Assembly: GCA_049794535.1 (NCBI GenBank)
Contig: JBARCX010000199.1
Coordinates: 4,438 to 68,437 of the forward strand
Length of the DNA stretch: 64,000 nt
Direction: 5' to 3'
Source: JBARCX01 sp049794535
Lineage (GTDB): Bacteria > Pseudomonadota > Gammaproteobacteria > Xanthomonadales > Rhodanobacteraceae
Part shown: positions 10,872 through 20,044 of the stretch, piece by piece
Numbering within the stretch: position 1 is the stretch's first letter
Layout of the letters: the number at the start of each line of letters is the position of its first letter
The notes under the pieces: generated by a model
Seen by the model: the letters and a program-made list of their open reading frames with translations, nothing else
What the model was told of the DNA's origin: nothing
Database searches by the model: none
Program-made: the position numbers and the translations under genes

Positions 10872-12843
10872 TTACGACACCGGGCGGCTACCCGCTCCGA
10901 TGTACTTCTCCAGGAATGCCTGCAGATGGTTGAGGAAGTCCACGTTGTTCTCTTCCTTGTAGAAACCGTGACCCTCGCCGGGCTTGGTCAGCCATTCGTA
11001 GGGCTTATGCGCTGCATCCAGGGCGGCACGCATCGCTTTAGCCTGGGCGAACGGCGCACGCTGATCGTCCTCGCCATGCACCAACAGCACCGGCACATCG
11101 ATTTTGTCGGCTAGCTTGTCGGGTGAGTTGGCGGTGAGGTCGGCGTCGTTTGTGCCGATCACTGTCTGGAGATAGCTGCGGCCGCTCTTGTCGTCGCGGA
11201 CGTCGCCTTTTTTGTACATCATGGCTAGGTCGTAGATGCCGGCATAGCCAACCGCGCACTTGAATAGGTCGGGTGCGCGAATGGCGCTCATCAAGGCGGA
11301 ATAGCCGCCAAAGCTGGCGCCGTAGACGCAAACACGCTTGGGATCAGCATAGTGCTGTGTTTCGGCCCACTTTACGCCGTCGATGAGATCCTGCTGGATA
11401 CGTTTGCCCCACTGCAGATAGCCGGCTGATTGGAAGTTGTGGCCACGGCCGCTGGAGCCGCGATAGTTCACTTGCAGCACTAAGTAGCCGCGGCTGGCGA
11501 GGAACTGCGCGTCCTCGTCGAAGAACCAATCGTCGCTGACTCCGTGCGGGCCGCCGTGCGGCAATAGCACCATCGGTAGGTTGTTGGGTGACACGCCAGG
11601 GGGAATGGTCAGAATGGCTTCCAATTCGGTGCCGTCGCTGGCGGTGAAACGCAGTGGGCGGCGTTCGGCCATCTTGGTCGGATCGATCCACGGCGTGGCA
11701 GCAAATAGCTTGCGCACTTTGTAATGCTGGGTGTCGATCAGATAGTACGTGCCCGGATCACGATCACTGCTCACGCCGAATAACAGTTGGCTGCCATCCT
11801 CGCTGTAGTCGATGAAGTTCACGAAGCTGCCGGGGAATTTCAGGCTGAGCGCCATATGCAGCTTGGCAGCAGGCAGGTTGGCATCGATGTAGATGGGCTT
11901 TGGAATCCCGCTGTCGGTCATGGCAGCGAAGGGTTGGTAGGGATATGCCGTCCATTGGATGGAGCTGATGCTGGCAAAGTCGTCCGTGGCCAGAACGCGC
12001 CGGTTACCGCCAGCTGGATCTTGAATCACCAGCGAGCTCGGGCCGCCATTGGCACTGTAATCGGCGTAGATGTGCTGATGATCTGGCGCGAACATGATCG
12101 GCTCAAGCGCAACACCTGTTTGATCCTTGCCTAGTAACGCCCATGCGTTGTTCTGGCGCAGGTAGACCACATGCTCGAAATCTGAATTGTTGCCGTAAGC
12201 GATGCGAACCTGGCTGTTGGCATCGACGATGAAGTCCATGTGGCTTACGCCAATGTCGCCGATCAGATGGCGTGTGTTTTTGACCGCATCTACGTCGTAC
12301 AGCCAGCTGTGCTCCCGGTCCTCGTCAACATCACTCCAGAGCAGTGCGCTCATAAAGAAATGATTGTTGGCGGGCACGAGGCGAGTATCTACCGAACCCC
12401 AGCCTTCATCGGAGGCACGTGTGTCTGAGCGTGATCCAAGGTCCTTACTGCCGAACAGATAGTCCTGATGTTTACCGATCCACATCGGTAGCGATCAGTT
12501 CACCGGTGTAGGTGGGCTTGTCCACCGATCCATACTCCTTGCCCACTTCGATAACCAGGCGAGTGGAACTAACCCATTCAATACCAGCCGGCAGCTCAAA
12601 CTTGGGCATGCGCAGCATGGCGCTCGGTTTACTCATCTCGGCGGTGCGATAAATCACCAGCGCATGGTGGTCACCATCAGCCATGGCGAGCGCTATGTAC
12701 TGGCCGTCCGGCGAGAGCCGTGGCATGGAGAGGCTGGTGTGGCGTGCGAAGTCTTCGACAGGTATCAAATCTGCCGCTATGGCGGCAACAGGCAACAGCG
12801 TGCACAAAGCGGCCAATGCGGCACGCATCGTTCGGATGGACAT
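10872..12843 (-). pseudogene. S9-family prolyl-oligopeptidase-type peptidase, frameshifted
   Basis: Two adjacent reading frames make one S9C-type peptidase of about 660 residues. The first (12472-12843, 123 aa, good AGGGG site) has a signal peptide and the start of the beta-propeller and stops after IATDVDR. The second (10872-12485) continues as GKHQDYLFG in another frame and carries the rest of the propeller and the full alpha/beta hydrolase domain with GASFGGYSA (Ser), HGEDDQR (Asp) and GEGHGF (His). Removing one base around 12475-12480 restores a continuous DVDGKHQDYLFG, so a 1-nt insertion broke the gene, or there is a sequence error. The intact enzyme would be a periplasmic peptidase. 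Confidence 0.88.
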
Positions 12844-13013
12844 CGATTTCCCCTAATCACGTTGAAACGTGGCCGTTCCTTGGCAATCGACTCCCCGACC
12901 AATGAAAGGCCAGCCGTGGGTGAGCGTAGCGAAGTCAGGTTCTTACGGCAGGCTCTGGCGACGTGCGACGAGCGTCCCGCTAAACTGCCTTCTTTACCTT
13001 GCACGGTCAGTTC

Positions 13014-13901
13014 ATGTCGCAACCTTACGTCGTCCATTTCAACCCGGTGGCCTTTGGCCTCGGGCCTGTCCAGGTGCACTGGTACGGGCTGATGTACCTG
13101 CTGGGGTTCTTCGCTGTCATCGTGCTCGGCGAATACCGTCGTCGGCGCGGGCGGTTGCCGGTGGGCCGCGAGACGCTGAGCGACCTGTTCTTCTACGGCA
13201 TGATGGGTGTGATCGTCGGCGGACGCGTGTGGTACATGTTGTTCTACTACGCCGGCGGCCCTCGTTGGATCTGGAACGAGCCGCTGGCGCTGTTCCGGGT
13301 GTGGGATGGCGGTATGAGCTTCCACGGTGGCTTGCTCGGTGTGTTGGCGGCCGGGCTGTGGTGGTCGCGCCGAAACAAACTGCATTTCTTCGACACGGTG
13401 GATTTCATCGCGCCACTGGTACCCATCGGGTTAGGCCTGGGCCGGCTCGGCAACTTCATCAATGGCGAGCTGTGGGGCAAGCCCGGCTTGGTGCCGTGGG
13501 CCATGCTCTTTCCCAATGCCCGCGATGAGGACATGCAGCTGGCGGCGGGCAACCCCGGGTTAACCGAACTCATGCAACGCTACGGCGGTCTGCCGCGGCA
13601 TCCCTCGCAGCTCTACGAGATGTTGCTGGAGGGTGTAGTGATGTTCGTCGTGCTGTGGCTGGTCTCGATGAAACCGCGTCCGCGTTATCTGGTCTCCGGC
13701 CTGTTCGGGCTGATGTATGGCTGCTTCCGCTTTGCGGTGGAGTTCGTGCGCGTGCCGGATCCGCAACTGGGCTATCTCGCCTGGGGCTGGCTGACGATGG
13801 GCCAGATCCAGTCGTTGCCATTGATTGCGGTGGGGCTGCTCTTGCTGTGGCTATCGCGGCGCTCGCCGACGCTGCCGTTGGCTGAGGTCGTCGCAAAATA
13901 A
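13014..13901 (+). CDS. lgt: Prolipoprotein diacylglyceryl transferase
   Basis: Predicted 295-residue, seven-TM inner-membrane enzyme that moves diacylglycerol from phosphatidylglycerol to the lipobox cysteine of prolipoproteins. Family marks are HWYGLMY near the N-terminus, the HGG motif with H104 (MSFHGGLLG), the Lgt signature [17 protein letters not shown], and the late FRFAVEFVR region with conserved arginine. The ATG at 13014 is preferred over a TTG at 12999. It is followed 70 bp later by thyA, the common gammaproteobacterial order. Confidence 0.96.
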   Translation: MSQPYVVHFNPVAFGLGPVQVHWYGLMYLLGFFAVIVLGEYRRRRGRLPVGRETLSDLFFYGMMGVIVGGRVWYMLFYYAGGPRWIWNEPLALFRVWDGGMSFHGGLLGVLAAGLWWSRRNKLHFFDTVDFIAPLVPIGLGLGRLGNFINGELWGKPGLVPWAMLFPNARDEDMQLAAGNPGLTELMQRYGGLPRHPSQLYEMLLEGVVMFVVLWLVSMKPRPRYLVSGLFGLMYGCFRFAVEFVRVPDPQLGYLAWGWLTMGQIQSLPLIAVGLLLLWLSRRSPTLPLAEVVAK

Positions 13902-13971
13902 GGTTGGTGACGCCCAGTCAGGGGCGCTGTCATATGCAGCAGCGCTCCAGAGGCTCGGTTAAACTTGGGCC

Positions 13972-14766
13972 ATGCGCGCTTACCTCAACCTACTTCGCCA
14001 TGTGCTGGATCACGGCACCGAAAAAACCGATCGCACCGGCACCGGCACACGTAGCGTGTTTGGTTGGCAGATGCGTTTCGATCTCAACGAAGGCTTCCCG
14101 CTAGTCACCACCAAGAAGCTGCATGTGAAGTCGATCGTGCATGAGCTGATCTGGTTCCTGCAGGGCGACACCAATATCGCTTATCTCAAGGAACATGGTG
14201 TTCGCATCTGGGACGAATGGGCCGATCCGAATGGCGACTTGGGCCCGGTCTACGGTGAGCAGTGGCGTGCATGGCCTACGGCGGATGGCGGCACGGTCGA
14301 CCAGATTCGCTGGGTGGTGGATGAGATCAAGCGCAACCCCGATTCACGCAGACTGATTGTCAGCGCATGGAACGTGGGCGAGCTATCGAAGATGGCGCTG
14401 ATGCCCTGCCACTCGCTGTTCCAGTTCTATGTAGCGGACGGCAAGCTCAGCTGCCAGCTGTACCAGCGCTCCGGCGATATCTTTCTCGGCGTGCCATTCA
14501 ACATCGCCAGCTACGCACTGCTCACTCATATGGTGGCGCAGGTGTGCGGGCTGGGCGTGGGCGATTTCGTGCATACGCTGGGTGACGCACATCTGTACAA
14601 CAACCACGTTGAACAGGCACGCCTGCAATTGACGCGTGAGCCGCGGCCGATGCCGCGACTCACGTTGAATCCCAACGTGCATGCGTTGGAAGATTTCCGC
14701 TTCGACGACATCGCTATCGTCGACTACGCGCCGCATCCGTCGATCAAGGCGCCGGTGGCGGTGTAG
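13972..14766 (+). CDS. thyA: Thymidylate synthase
   Basis: Predicted 264-residue cytoplasmic enzyme making dTMP from dUMP with methylene-tetrahydrofolate. The length and catalytic C146 (in [10 protein letters not shown]) are the same as in E. coli ThyA. The dUMP-binding [18 protein letters not shown], the N-terminal RTGTGT loop and the C-terminal IKAPVAV are intact. Its 3' end overlaps the convergent aspartyl-protease-like gene by 23 bp. folA lies about 1.1 kb further on the same strand. Confidence 0.98.
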   Translation: MRAYLNLLRHVLDHGTEKTDRTGTGTRSVFGWQMRFDLNEGFPLVTTKKLHVKSIVHELIWFLQGDTNIAYLKEHGVRIWDEWADPNGDLGPVYGEQWRAWPTADGGTVDQIRWVVDEIKRNPDSRRLIVSAWNVGELSKMALMPCHSLFQFYVADGKLSCQLYQRSGDIFLGVPFNIASYALLTHMVAQVCGLGVGDFVHTLGDAHLYNNHVEQARLQLTREPRPMPRLTLNPNVHALEDFRFDDIAIVDYAPHPSIKAPVAV

Positions 14767-15751
14767 CTGCAACGCAACCGCGCACGCAGCTGAAATAGGC
14801 GGTGCTGTGCGGGTAGTCGAGCGTCATCACAAAGTGGTCGAACACGTTGGCGCCTACGGCGCCTTCCACGCGCTTGTCCATCATGCTGGACATGAAATCG
14901 TGGAAGTTGGGATCAGGTCGTTCGGTGAACCAAACGGGGCCGACTGACCAGCCGGCGATCTCTACCTTTGGAACCTCGATCAGTCGTGCCATGAATCGCG
15001 GCGCAGCTATATCGTCGCCTTGCTCGACGACACGCCAGTCGGGATGAGCCTTGTGCCAGCGCTCCAATACGCTGGTGGTGATGTAACTGGTCGCGCCAGT
15101 GCCAGCGACGGTTGGTGTGCCGGAGGCTTTTGCGCCCGCGATAGTCGGATGAGCAGTAGCTCCTGTATCTAGCAACATATCCAGCGCTTGGCCGTCCACG
15201 CGGATAGTAATGCGCGGGAAAGCGCCTTCCAGTTGTCCTTGCTTGTTACGCGGAAAACCGAGTGTGGAGGAGTGTGCGGCCGGGTCGGCGTGCCAGGATG
15301 CGGCTTCCAGCACGAGTTGCTGGCCTGGGTAATTGAAGGTCCATACGCGTCCAGACAGGTAGTCGGCGCCAAGCTGCCCCGTATTGCCGACGGCTTTGCT
15401 GTTGATCAGTAGCGCCTCGCCGCATGGTCCTGGTAAGGGGGCTGGCAGTCCCTTGCCGGGTTTGTATTTGGGTAGGCTGCCTACGGGCATGTCGTTGCCA
15501 TCCATTTTGCAGGTGCTGGTTTTCAGGTGCAGTTGTTGCGCCAACGTGCCGCTTACCCAATACATACCGCCGTCCCCACCGCCGCCTGTATCCACGAGAA
15601 GTCGCAGGATGTTGCCATCTGTTGTTTCCGGTACGGCGTAAAAATGCCCCGCCTCAAACCGGGTCGGCAGCACCTGTGCCGTAGTTGGCGCGTTTGTTAC
15701 AGGGCTAGCAGCCAGTGCTGCTGCAACGGCAAAGCTCATTACGATCATCAT
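14744..15751 (-). CDS. Exported aspartyl-protease-like protein with two DTG motifs
   Basis: Predicted 335-residue protein, or 334 from the second ATG at 15748; AAGGA stands about 10 nt before. A signal peptide is followed by two pepsin-like halves: [12 protein letters not shown] near residue 52 and [14 protein letters not shown] near residue 192. The bilobal two-DTG layout is that of retropepsin/pepsin-like proteases or their inactive relatives. Cysteine pairs in the first lobe and near the C-terminus fit periplasmic export. It lies between thyA and folA on the opposite strand and ends inside thyA. I do not recognise a named family member; protease activity is inferred. Confidence 0.72.
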   Translation of the reverse strand: MMIVMSFAVAAALAASPVTNAPTTAQVLPTRFEAGHFYAVPETTDGNILRLLVDTGGGGDGGMYWVSGTLAQQLHLKTSTCKMDGNDMPVGSLPKYKPGKGLPAPLPGPCGEALLINSKAVGNTGQLGADYLSGRVWTFNYPGQQLVLEAASWHADPAAHSSTLGFPRNKQGQLEGAFPRITIRVDGQALDMLLDTGATAHPTIAGAKASGTPTVAGTGATSYITTSVLERWHKAHPDWRVVEQGDDIAAPRFMARLIEVPKVEIAGWSVGPVWFTERPDPNFHDFMSSMMDKRVEGAVGANVFDHFVMTLDYPHSTAYFSCVRGCVAATPPPAP

Positions 15752-15854
15752 GTTCGCTGGCTTCCTTGGAGTCGCTACAATGGGCGGTCAGATTGATGGC
15801 TTCATATCCCGGCCGTATGTGCCGTTTCACTTTTTAGCATCCCATGGAGTTCCG

Positions 15855-16343
15855 ATGGCTATTTCGTTGATTGCTGCGCTGGATGAGAATTTCGCCATCG
15901 GCCGCAAGGGGCAGTTGCCCTGGCACTTGCCCGACGATCTACGCTGGTTCAAGCAGCTCACCGTCGGTAAATATGTGTTGATGGGTTACAACACCGCTGT
16001 GTCGATCGGTCGCGCGTTGCCGGACCGTACCAATCTGGTGCTGTCGCGCAGGCATGAGGCGCCGTTTCCCGGCCAGATCACGGTTCGTACCATCGAGGAG
16101 GCACAGGCACGCTGCGGCGATACTGGGCTGATGGTGATTGGTGGTGGGCAGGTGTTCCACGATGTGCTGCCGGTAGCCCGTCGTTTGTATCTGACCTGGG
16201 TCAGCACCGCGACCGAGGGCGCCGATGCATTTTTCCCCGGGGTGCATTTCAGCGACTGGACCGAGGTATCGCGCAAGCATCACAAGAAAGATGCCGAGCA
16301 CGCTCACGACTTCGACATGGTCGAATACATTCGCAGCAACTGA
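15855..16343 (+). CDS. folA: Dihydrofolate reductase
   Basis: Predicted 162-residue enzyme reducing dihydrofolate to tetrahydrofolate with NADPH, which closes the cycle with ThyA. The start ATG 15855 has GGAG five bases upstream. The N-terminus has the typical ISLIAALDENFAIGRKGQLPWHLPDDLRWFK region (catalytic acid D28), then VLMGYNTAVSIGRALP (GxxxxxS/G of the cofactor site) and MVIGGGQVF. One residue of the usual GRKTW helix is changed to NTAVS, which is unusual but keeps the Gly and Arg. Confidence 0.95.
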   Translation: MAISLIAALDENFAIGRKGQLPWHLPDDLRWFKQLTVGKYVLMGYNTAVSIGRALPDRTNLVLSRRHEAPFPGQITVRTIEEAQARCGDTGLMVIGGGQVFHDVLPVARRLYLTWVSTATEGADAFFPGVHFSDWTEVSRKHHKKDAEHAHDFDMVEYIRSN

Positions 16344-16358
16344 GTGACCAGCAGCGCC

Positions 16359-17318
16359 ATGAGCGATCACGCTGGCGCACCGCTGCATGTGGTGGCCGGC
16401 GTATTGCGCGATGTCGCGGGTCGTGTGCTGTTGGCACAGCGTCCACCAGGCAAGCACTTGGCTGGGCTGTGGGAATTCCCCGGCGGCAAACTCGAGCCCG
16501 ATGAAACGCCTACGGTCGGGCTTGCGCGTGAATTGCGCGAGGAACTGGGCATCGATGTGGAGCCGGGCACGCCGTTGATCCGCGTGCCCTGGCAGTACGG
16601 CGAGCGCAGCCTGTTGCTGGATGCCTGGCAGATCACCCAATGGCACGGCACACCGGCTTCACTCGAAGGCCAAGCGTTGCAGTGGTGCGCGCCCATCCAT
16701 GTGGATCCGGCGACGCTAGCGCCTGCCGATCGCCCGATTCTGCAGGTCATGCGCTTGCCGGCACGCTATCCGATCACTCCGGATACCGTGCTGCCAGCGG
16801 ATTTCGAAACGTGGTTTGCGCGCGTGCGTGATGCGATCACGCGCGGTGAGCGCCTGCTACAACTACGTCTGCCGCAATGGCCTCAGGCGTTAGTGCGTGA
16901 GCTGGCCGGACGTCTGCAGCCGCTGGCGTTCGCCCATGATGCGCAGCTGCTTCTCAATGCGGATATTGAAGGCGCGCGCCAGCTGGGAGTGGGTGTCGGC
17001 GTGCATCTCAAATCCGCGCAACTGGCACAGCTCACCGAACGGCCATTGCCGTGGCAACAACCGGTGGGAGCCAGCTGTCACGATGCCGAGCAATTGATGC
17101 AGGCAGTACGCCTGGGGGCTGACTTCGCTACCTTGTCGCCCTTGGCGGTTACCGGCAGCCACCCGGACGCGTCGCCGTTGGGTTGGCCGTCATTCCGTAT
17201 CATGACTGAGGCCGCGGCGCTTCCGGTGTACGCATTGGGTGGTGTTTCGCCGATGCAACTCGCTGAAGTGCAACAGGCCGGCGGGCAGGGCGTGGCGGGC
17301 ATTCGCGCGTTCTGGTGA
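16359..17318 (+). CDS. Nudix (MutT-type) hydrolase fused to a ThiE-like domain
   Basis: Predicted 319-residue two-domain protein. The N-terminal Nudix domain (1-135) has a full Nudix box from G43 to I65 fitting Gx5Ex7REUxEExGU, and a MutT-like AQRPPGKHLAGLWEFPGGK lead-in. MutT removes 8-oxo-dGTP. The C-terminal half (about 150-319) resembles thiamine-phosphate synthase / TenI, with the QLRLP strand, GVGVHL and FATLSPLAVTGSHPDA. This fusion is known in many gammaproteobacteria. A GTG at 16344 would add five residues. It follows folA closely and could be co-transcribed. Confidence 0.9.
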   Translation: MSDHAGAPLHVVAGVLRDVAGRVLLAQRPPGKHLAGLWEFPGGKLEPDETPTVGLARELREELGIDVEPGTPLIRVPWQYGERSLLLDAWQITQWHGTPASLEGQALQWCAPIHVDPATLAPADRPILQVMRLPARYPITPDTVLPADFETWFARVRDAITRGERLLQLRLPQWPQALVRELAGRLQPLAFAHDAQLLLNADIEGARQLGVGVGVHLKSAQLAQLTERPLPWQQPVGASCHDAEQLMQAVRLGADFATLSPLAVTGSHPDASPLGWPSFRIMTEAAALPVYALGGVSPMQLAEVQQAGGQGVAGIRAFW

Positions 17319-17366
17319 AGTGGGATTTTGCTTGCCGGACCTGTCCCGCAGCAGTAGCGTGCAGTT

Positions 17367-17645
17367 ATGCGCATCGTCTACCGAGCCGAAAATCTGATCG
17401 ACGCCCATCTGGTGAAGGATGCCTTGGAGCGTGAGGACATCCCCGCCTACATTGCTGGCGAGTACCTCACGGGTGCGGTAGGGCAGCTACCAGCGCGGGA
17501 TTACGTGGCGGTATTAGTGCCCGAGTCGAGCATGGGCGTCGCTGAGCGCATAGTGCGCGAAGTCGAGTCCGTGCTAATCGAGGCGCGACAGGCAATCGAC
17601 GATACCGGCGACGAACCCGGCTTGCCGCTGCCCGAACCCTGTTGA
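17367..17645 (+). CDS. DUF2007-family small protein
   Basis: Predicted 92-residue soluble protein beginning MRIVYRAENLIDAHLVKDALEREDIPAYI-like, the DUF2007 (putative signal-transducing) fold: a ferredoxin-like strand-helix-strand with a VLVPESSMGVAERI segment, then an acidic tail. Function is unknown across the family; in xanthomonads it commonly sits near the Nudix gene. It is followed 9 bp later by the EamA transporter gene, so an operon is likely. Confidence 0.82.
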   Translation: MRIVYRAENLIDAHLVKDALEREDIPAYIAGEYLTGAVGQLPARDYVAVLVPESSMGVAERIVREVESVLIEARQAIDDTGDEPGLPLPEPC

Positions 17646-17654
17646 GTCGAGACC

Positions 17655-18599
17655 ATGGCCATCGACCCCACTGACGCGCCGACGCGCGCCGGTTCCGATC
17701 TGACCGGTCCTCATCGTCTATCCCAACGCAGCGCAGTCACACGCATGGCGGCGGGCGCCATGCTGCTGTCGACGACCAGCATCTTTGTGGTGTTGGCGCA
17801 GACGGCACCCACCGTATCTGCGTTCTATCGCATGCTGTTTGGCGGAGTAATGCTGCTCACCTGGATTGCGCTGCGTGGGCAATGGCAGCGCATCGGTTGG
17901 CGCGATGTGTGGCTGGCCTCGGTGCCCGCACTGGGTTTTTCCGCGGATCTGATCCAGTGGCATCGCAGCATTCTCTGGGTGGGGCCAGGCGTGGCGACGC
18001 TGCTCACGAATTTCCAGGTGTTCCTGTTAGCGCTGGTCGGCCTAGTGTTCTATCGCGAAAAGCTCGGGCGCTGGTTTGTGCCGGGCATGTTGGTAGCGCT
18101 GGTTGGGCTGTGGCTGCTTGTGGGCGCGCATTGGTCGTTGTTCGATGAGCAGCACCGCTTGGGTGTGTGGCTCGGTCTCGGCAGTGGCTTGGCCTATACG
18201 GTGTACCTGCTCAGTTTTCGGCATGCGTTGTCAGGGCATTCGCGATTGTCCGCGGCACAGTTCCTTGGTTTGATGAGCGTACTCAGCGCACTGCTACTGG
18301 GGTTATGGGGCTGGGGCGAGGGTGATGCCTTTCTGGTGCAGGGCGTGCGCAGCTGGAGTGCGCTAATTGCATTAGGTTTCTTTGGCCAAGTGTTGGCCTG
18401 GTTGTTGATGGTGCGAGCGATGCCGCAATTGCCGGCATCGCTGGTGGGCTTGCTGTTGTTATTGCAGCCGGCGCTAGCGTTTGTGTTGGATGTGCTGTTG
18501 TTCCACCGTCCCACGGTAATGGGCGACTGGATCGGCCTCATGCTGGCGCTCGCCGGTATCCTGCTCGGTGCATTGCGGCCAAACCGGCGTGCTGAGTGA
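17655..18599 (+). CDS. EamA/DMT-family permease
   Basis: Predicted 314-residue inner-membrane protein with about ten hydrophobic helices arranged as two EamA repeats (residues 25-160 and 170-305), the drug/metabolite transporter superfamily. The N-terminal 30 residues are polar. Substrate and direction cannot be read; relatives export amino acids or metabolites. It is followed 10 bp later by apt, so the 17367-19128 genes probably form one unit. Confidence 0.88.
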   Translation: MAIDPTDAPTRAGSDLTGPHRLSQRSAVTRMAAGAMLLSTTSIFVVLAQTAPTVSAFYRMLFGGVMLLTWIALRGQWQRIGWRDVWLASVPALGFSADLIQWHRSILWVGPGVATLLTNFQVFLLALVGLVFYREKLGRWFVPGMLVALVGLWLLVGAHWSLFDEQHRLGVWLGLGSGLAYTVYLLSFRHALSGHSRLSAAQFLGLMSVLSALLLGLWGWGEGDAFLVQGVRSWSALIALGFFGQVLAWLLMVRAMPQLPASLVGLLLLLQPALAFVLDVLLFHRPTVMGDWIGLMLALAGILLGALRPNRRAE

Positions 18600-18609
18600 T
18601 GGAGATAGG

Positions 18610-19128
18610 ATGAAAACGATCGAAGCGCTAATCCGCGCAGTGCCAGACTTCCCCAAGCCTGGCGTGATGTTCCGCGATATCACCCCATTGCTGGCAGATG
18701 CCCGCGGCTTTGCGCGCTGCATCGATGCGTTGGCCGAGCCTTGGCAGGGGCAGAGTGTGCAGGCCATATGTGGGATCGAATCCCGCGGATTTATTTTTGG
18801 TGCCGCACTGGCCAGCAAGCTAGGCGCTGGTTTCGTACCACTGCGCAAGCCAGGCAAGTTGCCGCCGCCGTTAGTGGCGGTGGATTACCAGTTGGAATAT
18901 GGCAGTGATCGGCTGGAGGCGCGTAACGATGCGCTGCGTCCTGGCGAAAGAACCATCATCATTGACGACGTATTGGCTACCGGCGGTACGCTGGCGGCGG
19001 CGCGGACCCTGGTAGAGCAGTTGGGTGCTGAACTTGTCGGAGCCGGCGTGGTTATAGAACTGGCAGCATTGCAGGGGCGTACACGTTGGATCAACGGTGC
19101 ACCGTTACATGCTCTGCTGCGTTATTGA
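18610..19128 (+). CDS. apt: Adenine phosphoribosyltransferase
   Basis: Predicted 172-residue cytoplasmic purine-salvage enzyme converting adenine and PRPP into AMP. It starts at ATG 18610 with GGAG five bases ahead, and begins with DFPKPGVMFRDITPLL typical of APRT. The PRPP-binding loop is IIIDDVLATGGTLAAA (about 117-132), and the flexible loop region GFVPLRKPGKLPP is intact. Confidence 0.97.
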   Translation: MKTIEALIRAVPDFPKPGVMFRDITPLLADARGFARCIDALAEPWQGQSVQAICGIESRGFIFGAALASKLGAGFVPLRKPGKLPPPLVAVDYQLEYGSDRLEARNDALRPGERTIIIDDVLATGGTLAAARTLVEQLGAELVGAGVVIELAALQGRTRWINGAPLHALLRY

Positions 19129-19158
19129 ACAAACTGATGCGGGAAGGAGGAGGGGCTC

Positions 19159-19815
19159 ATGCTCGGTATCGGTGCTTGGAAACAACGCATGCCACATCGT
19201 TCGGATGCACTGCCAGGACGTGAGCAGTCGATCATTCCTGCGCACGGCCATCACATACACGGTCGCTCACTACAGCCTGAAGCATTTCCAGGCAGCGAAG
19301 TATTGCTGTTAGGCATGGGCTGCTTCTGGGGCGCAGAGCGTAAATTCTGGAGTGTGCCCGGTGTGTATACCACCGCGGTGGGCTACGCCGGGGGCTACAC
19401 CGCTAACCCGACCTATCGCGAAGTTTGTTCAGGCCAGACCGGGCACACCGAAGTGGTGCGTGTGATCTACGACCCCACACAGGTCACGCTTGAACAACTG
19501 CTGCAGGTGTTCTGGGAGAGTCACGATCCTACTCAGGGCATGCGTCAGGGTAACGATCTTGGTACGCAGTACCGTTCGGTCGTTTATGTGTCGGATGTGT
19601 CGCAACTGTCTATCGCCGAGGCATCGGCAAAACGCTATCAGGGCGAATTGGATCGTGCCGGCTACGGGCCCATTACGACCGAGATCGCGATCGCCGGGCC
19701 GTTCTACTTTGCCGAGGACGAGCACCAACAATATCTGTCTAAACATCCAGACGGCTATTGCGGATTAGGCGGTACAGGGGTGAGTTGTTCGGTGGGGCCG
19801 GCTGTAATGCGCTGA
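19159..19815 (+). CDS. msrA: Peptide methionine-S-sulfoxide reductase A
   Basis: Predicted 218-residue enzyme repairing oxidised methionine. A strong GGAGGAGG site precedes the ATG. The catalytic GCFWG has its nucleophile at C55. C201 and C210 near the C-terminus serve as resolving cysteines, the three-Cys arrangement of MsrA. A 45-residue N-terminal extension (Q/H-rich, no clear signal peptide) comes before the core, as in other long MsrA forms. Confidence 0.96.
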   Translation: MLGIGAWKQRMPHRSDALPGREQSIIPAHGHHIHGRSLQPEAFPGSEVLLLGMGCFWGAERKFWSVPGVYTTAVGYAGGYTANPTYREVCSGQTGHTEVVRVIYDPTQVTLEQLLQVFWESHDPTQGMRQGNDLGTQYRSVVYVSDVSQLSIAEASAKRYQGELDRAGYGPITTEIAIAGPFYFAEDEHQQYLSKHPDGYCGLGGTGVSCSVGPAVMR

Positions 19816-20000
19816 CATGGGTGCGCACGTTTTGTTTTGGTGCGCGCCATTTAGTATGCAGCGGATTGGGAGCCGTTGCCTCGGCGTCCTTCCGCATTAC
19901 CGTAGGTGTGGGTTGCCTCTGGCTTCCTTCAGGCGTTCGGTCACCCGCCACATCATCACTCCTGACTAACCCGTACCTTTGCCGGGCGTACTATAAAAAA

Positions 20001-20020
20001 GCCCCGCCAGATGGCGGGGC
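20001..20020. terminator. Bidirectional intrinsic terminator
   Basis: GCCCCGCC (20001-20008) pairs with GGCGGGGC (20013-20020), with AAAAAA to the left and TTTTT to the right. It lies between msrA (rightward) and the second TonB receptor (leftward), so it serves both. Confidence 0.92.
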
Positions 20021-20044
20021 TTTTTGTGTTACCGGAGTCCTTGC

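Noticed and set aside
18774..18795. A tRNA T-arm-like GGGATCGAATCCC
   Set aside because: It lies in the coding frame of apt (GIESRGF) and no cloverleaf surrounds it.
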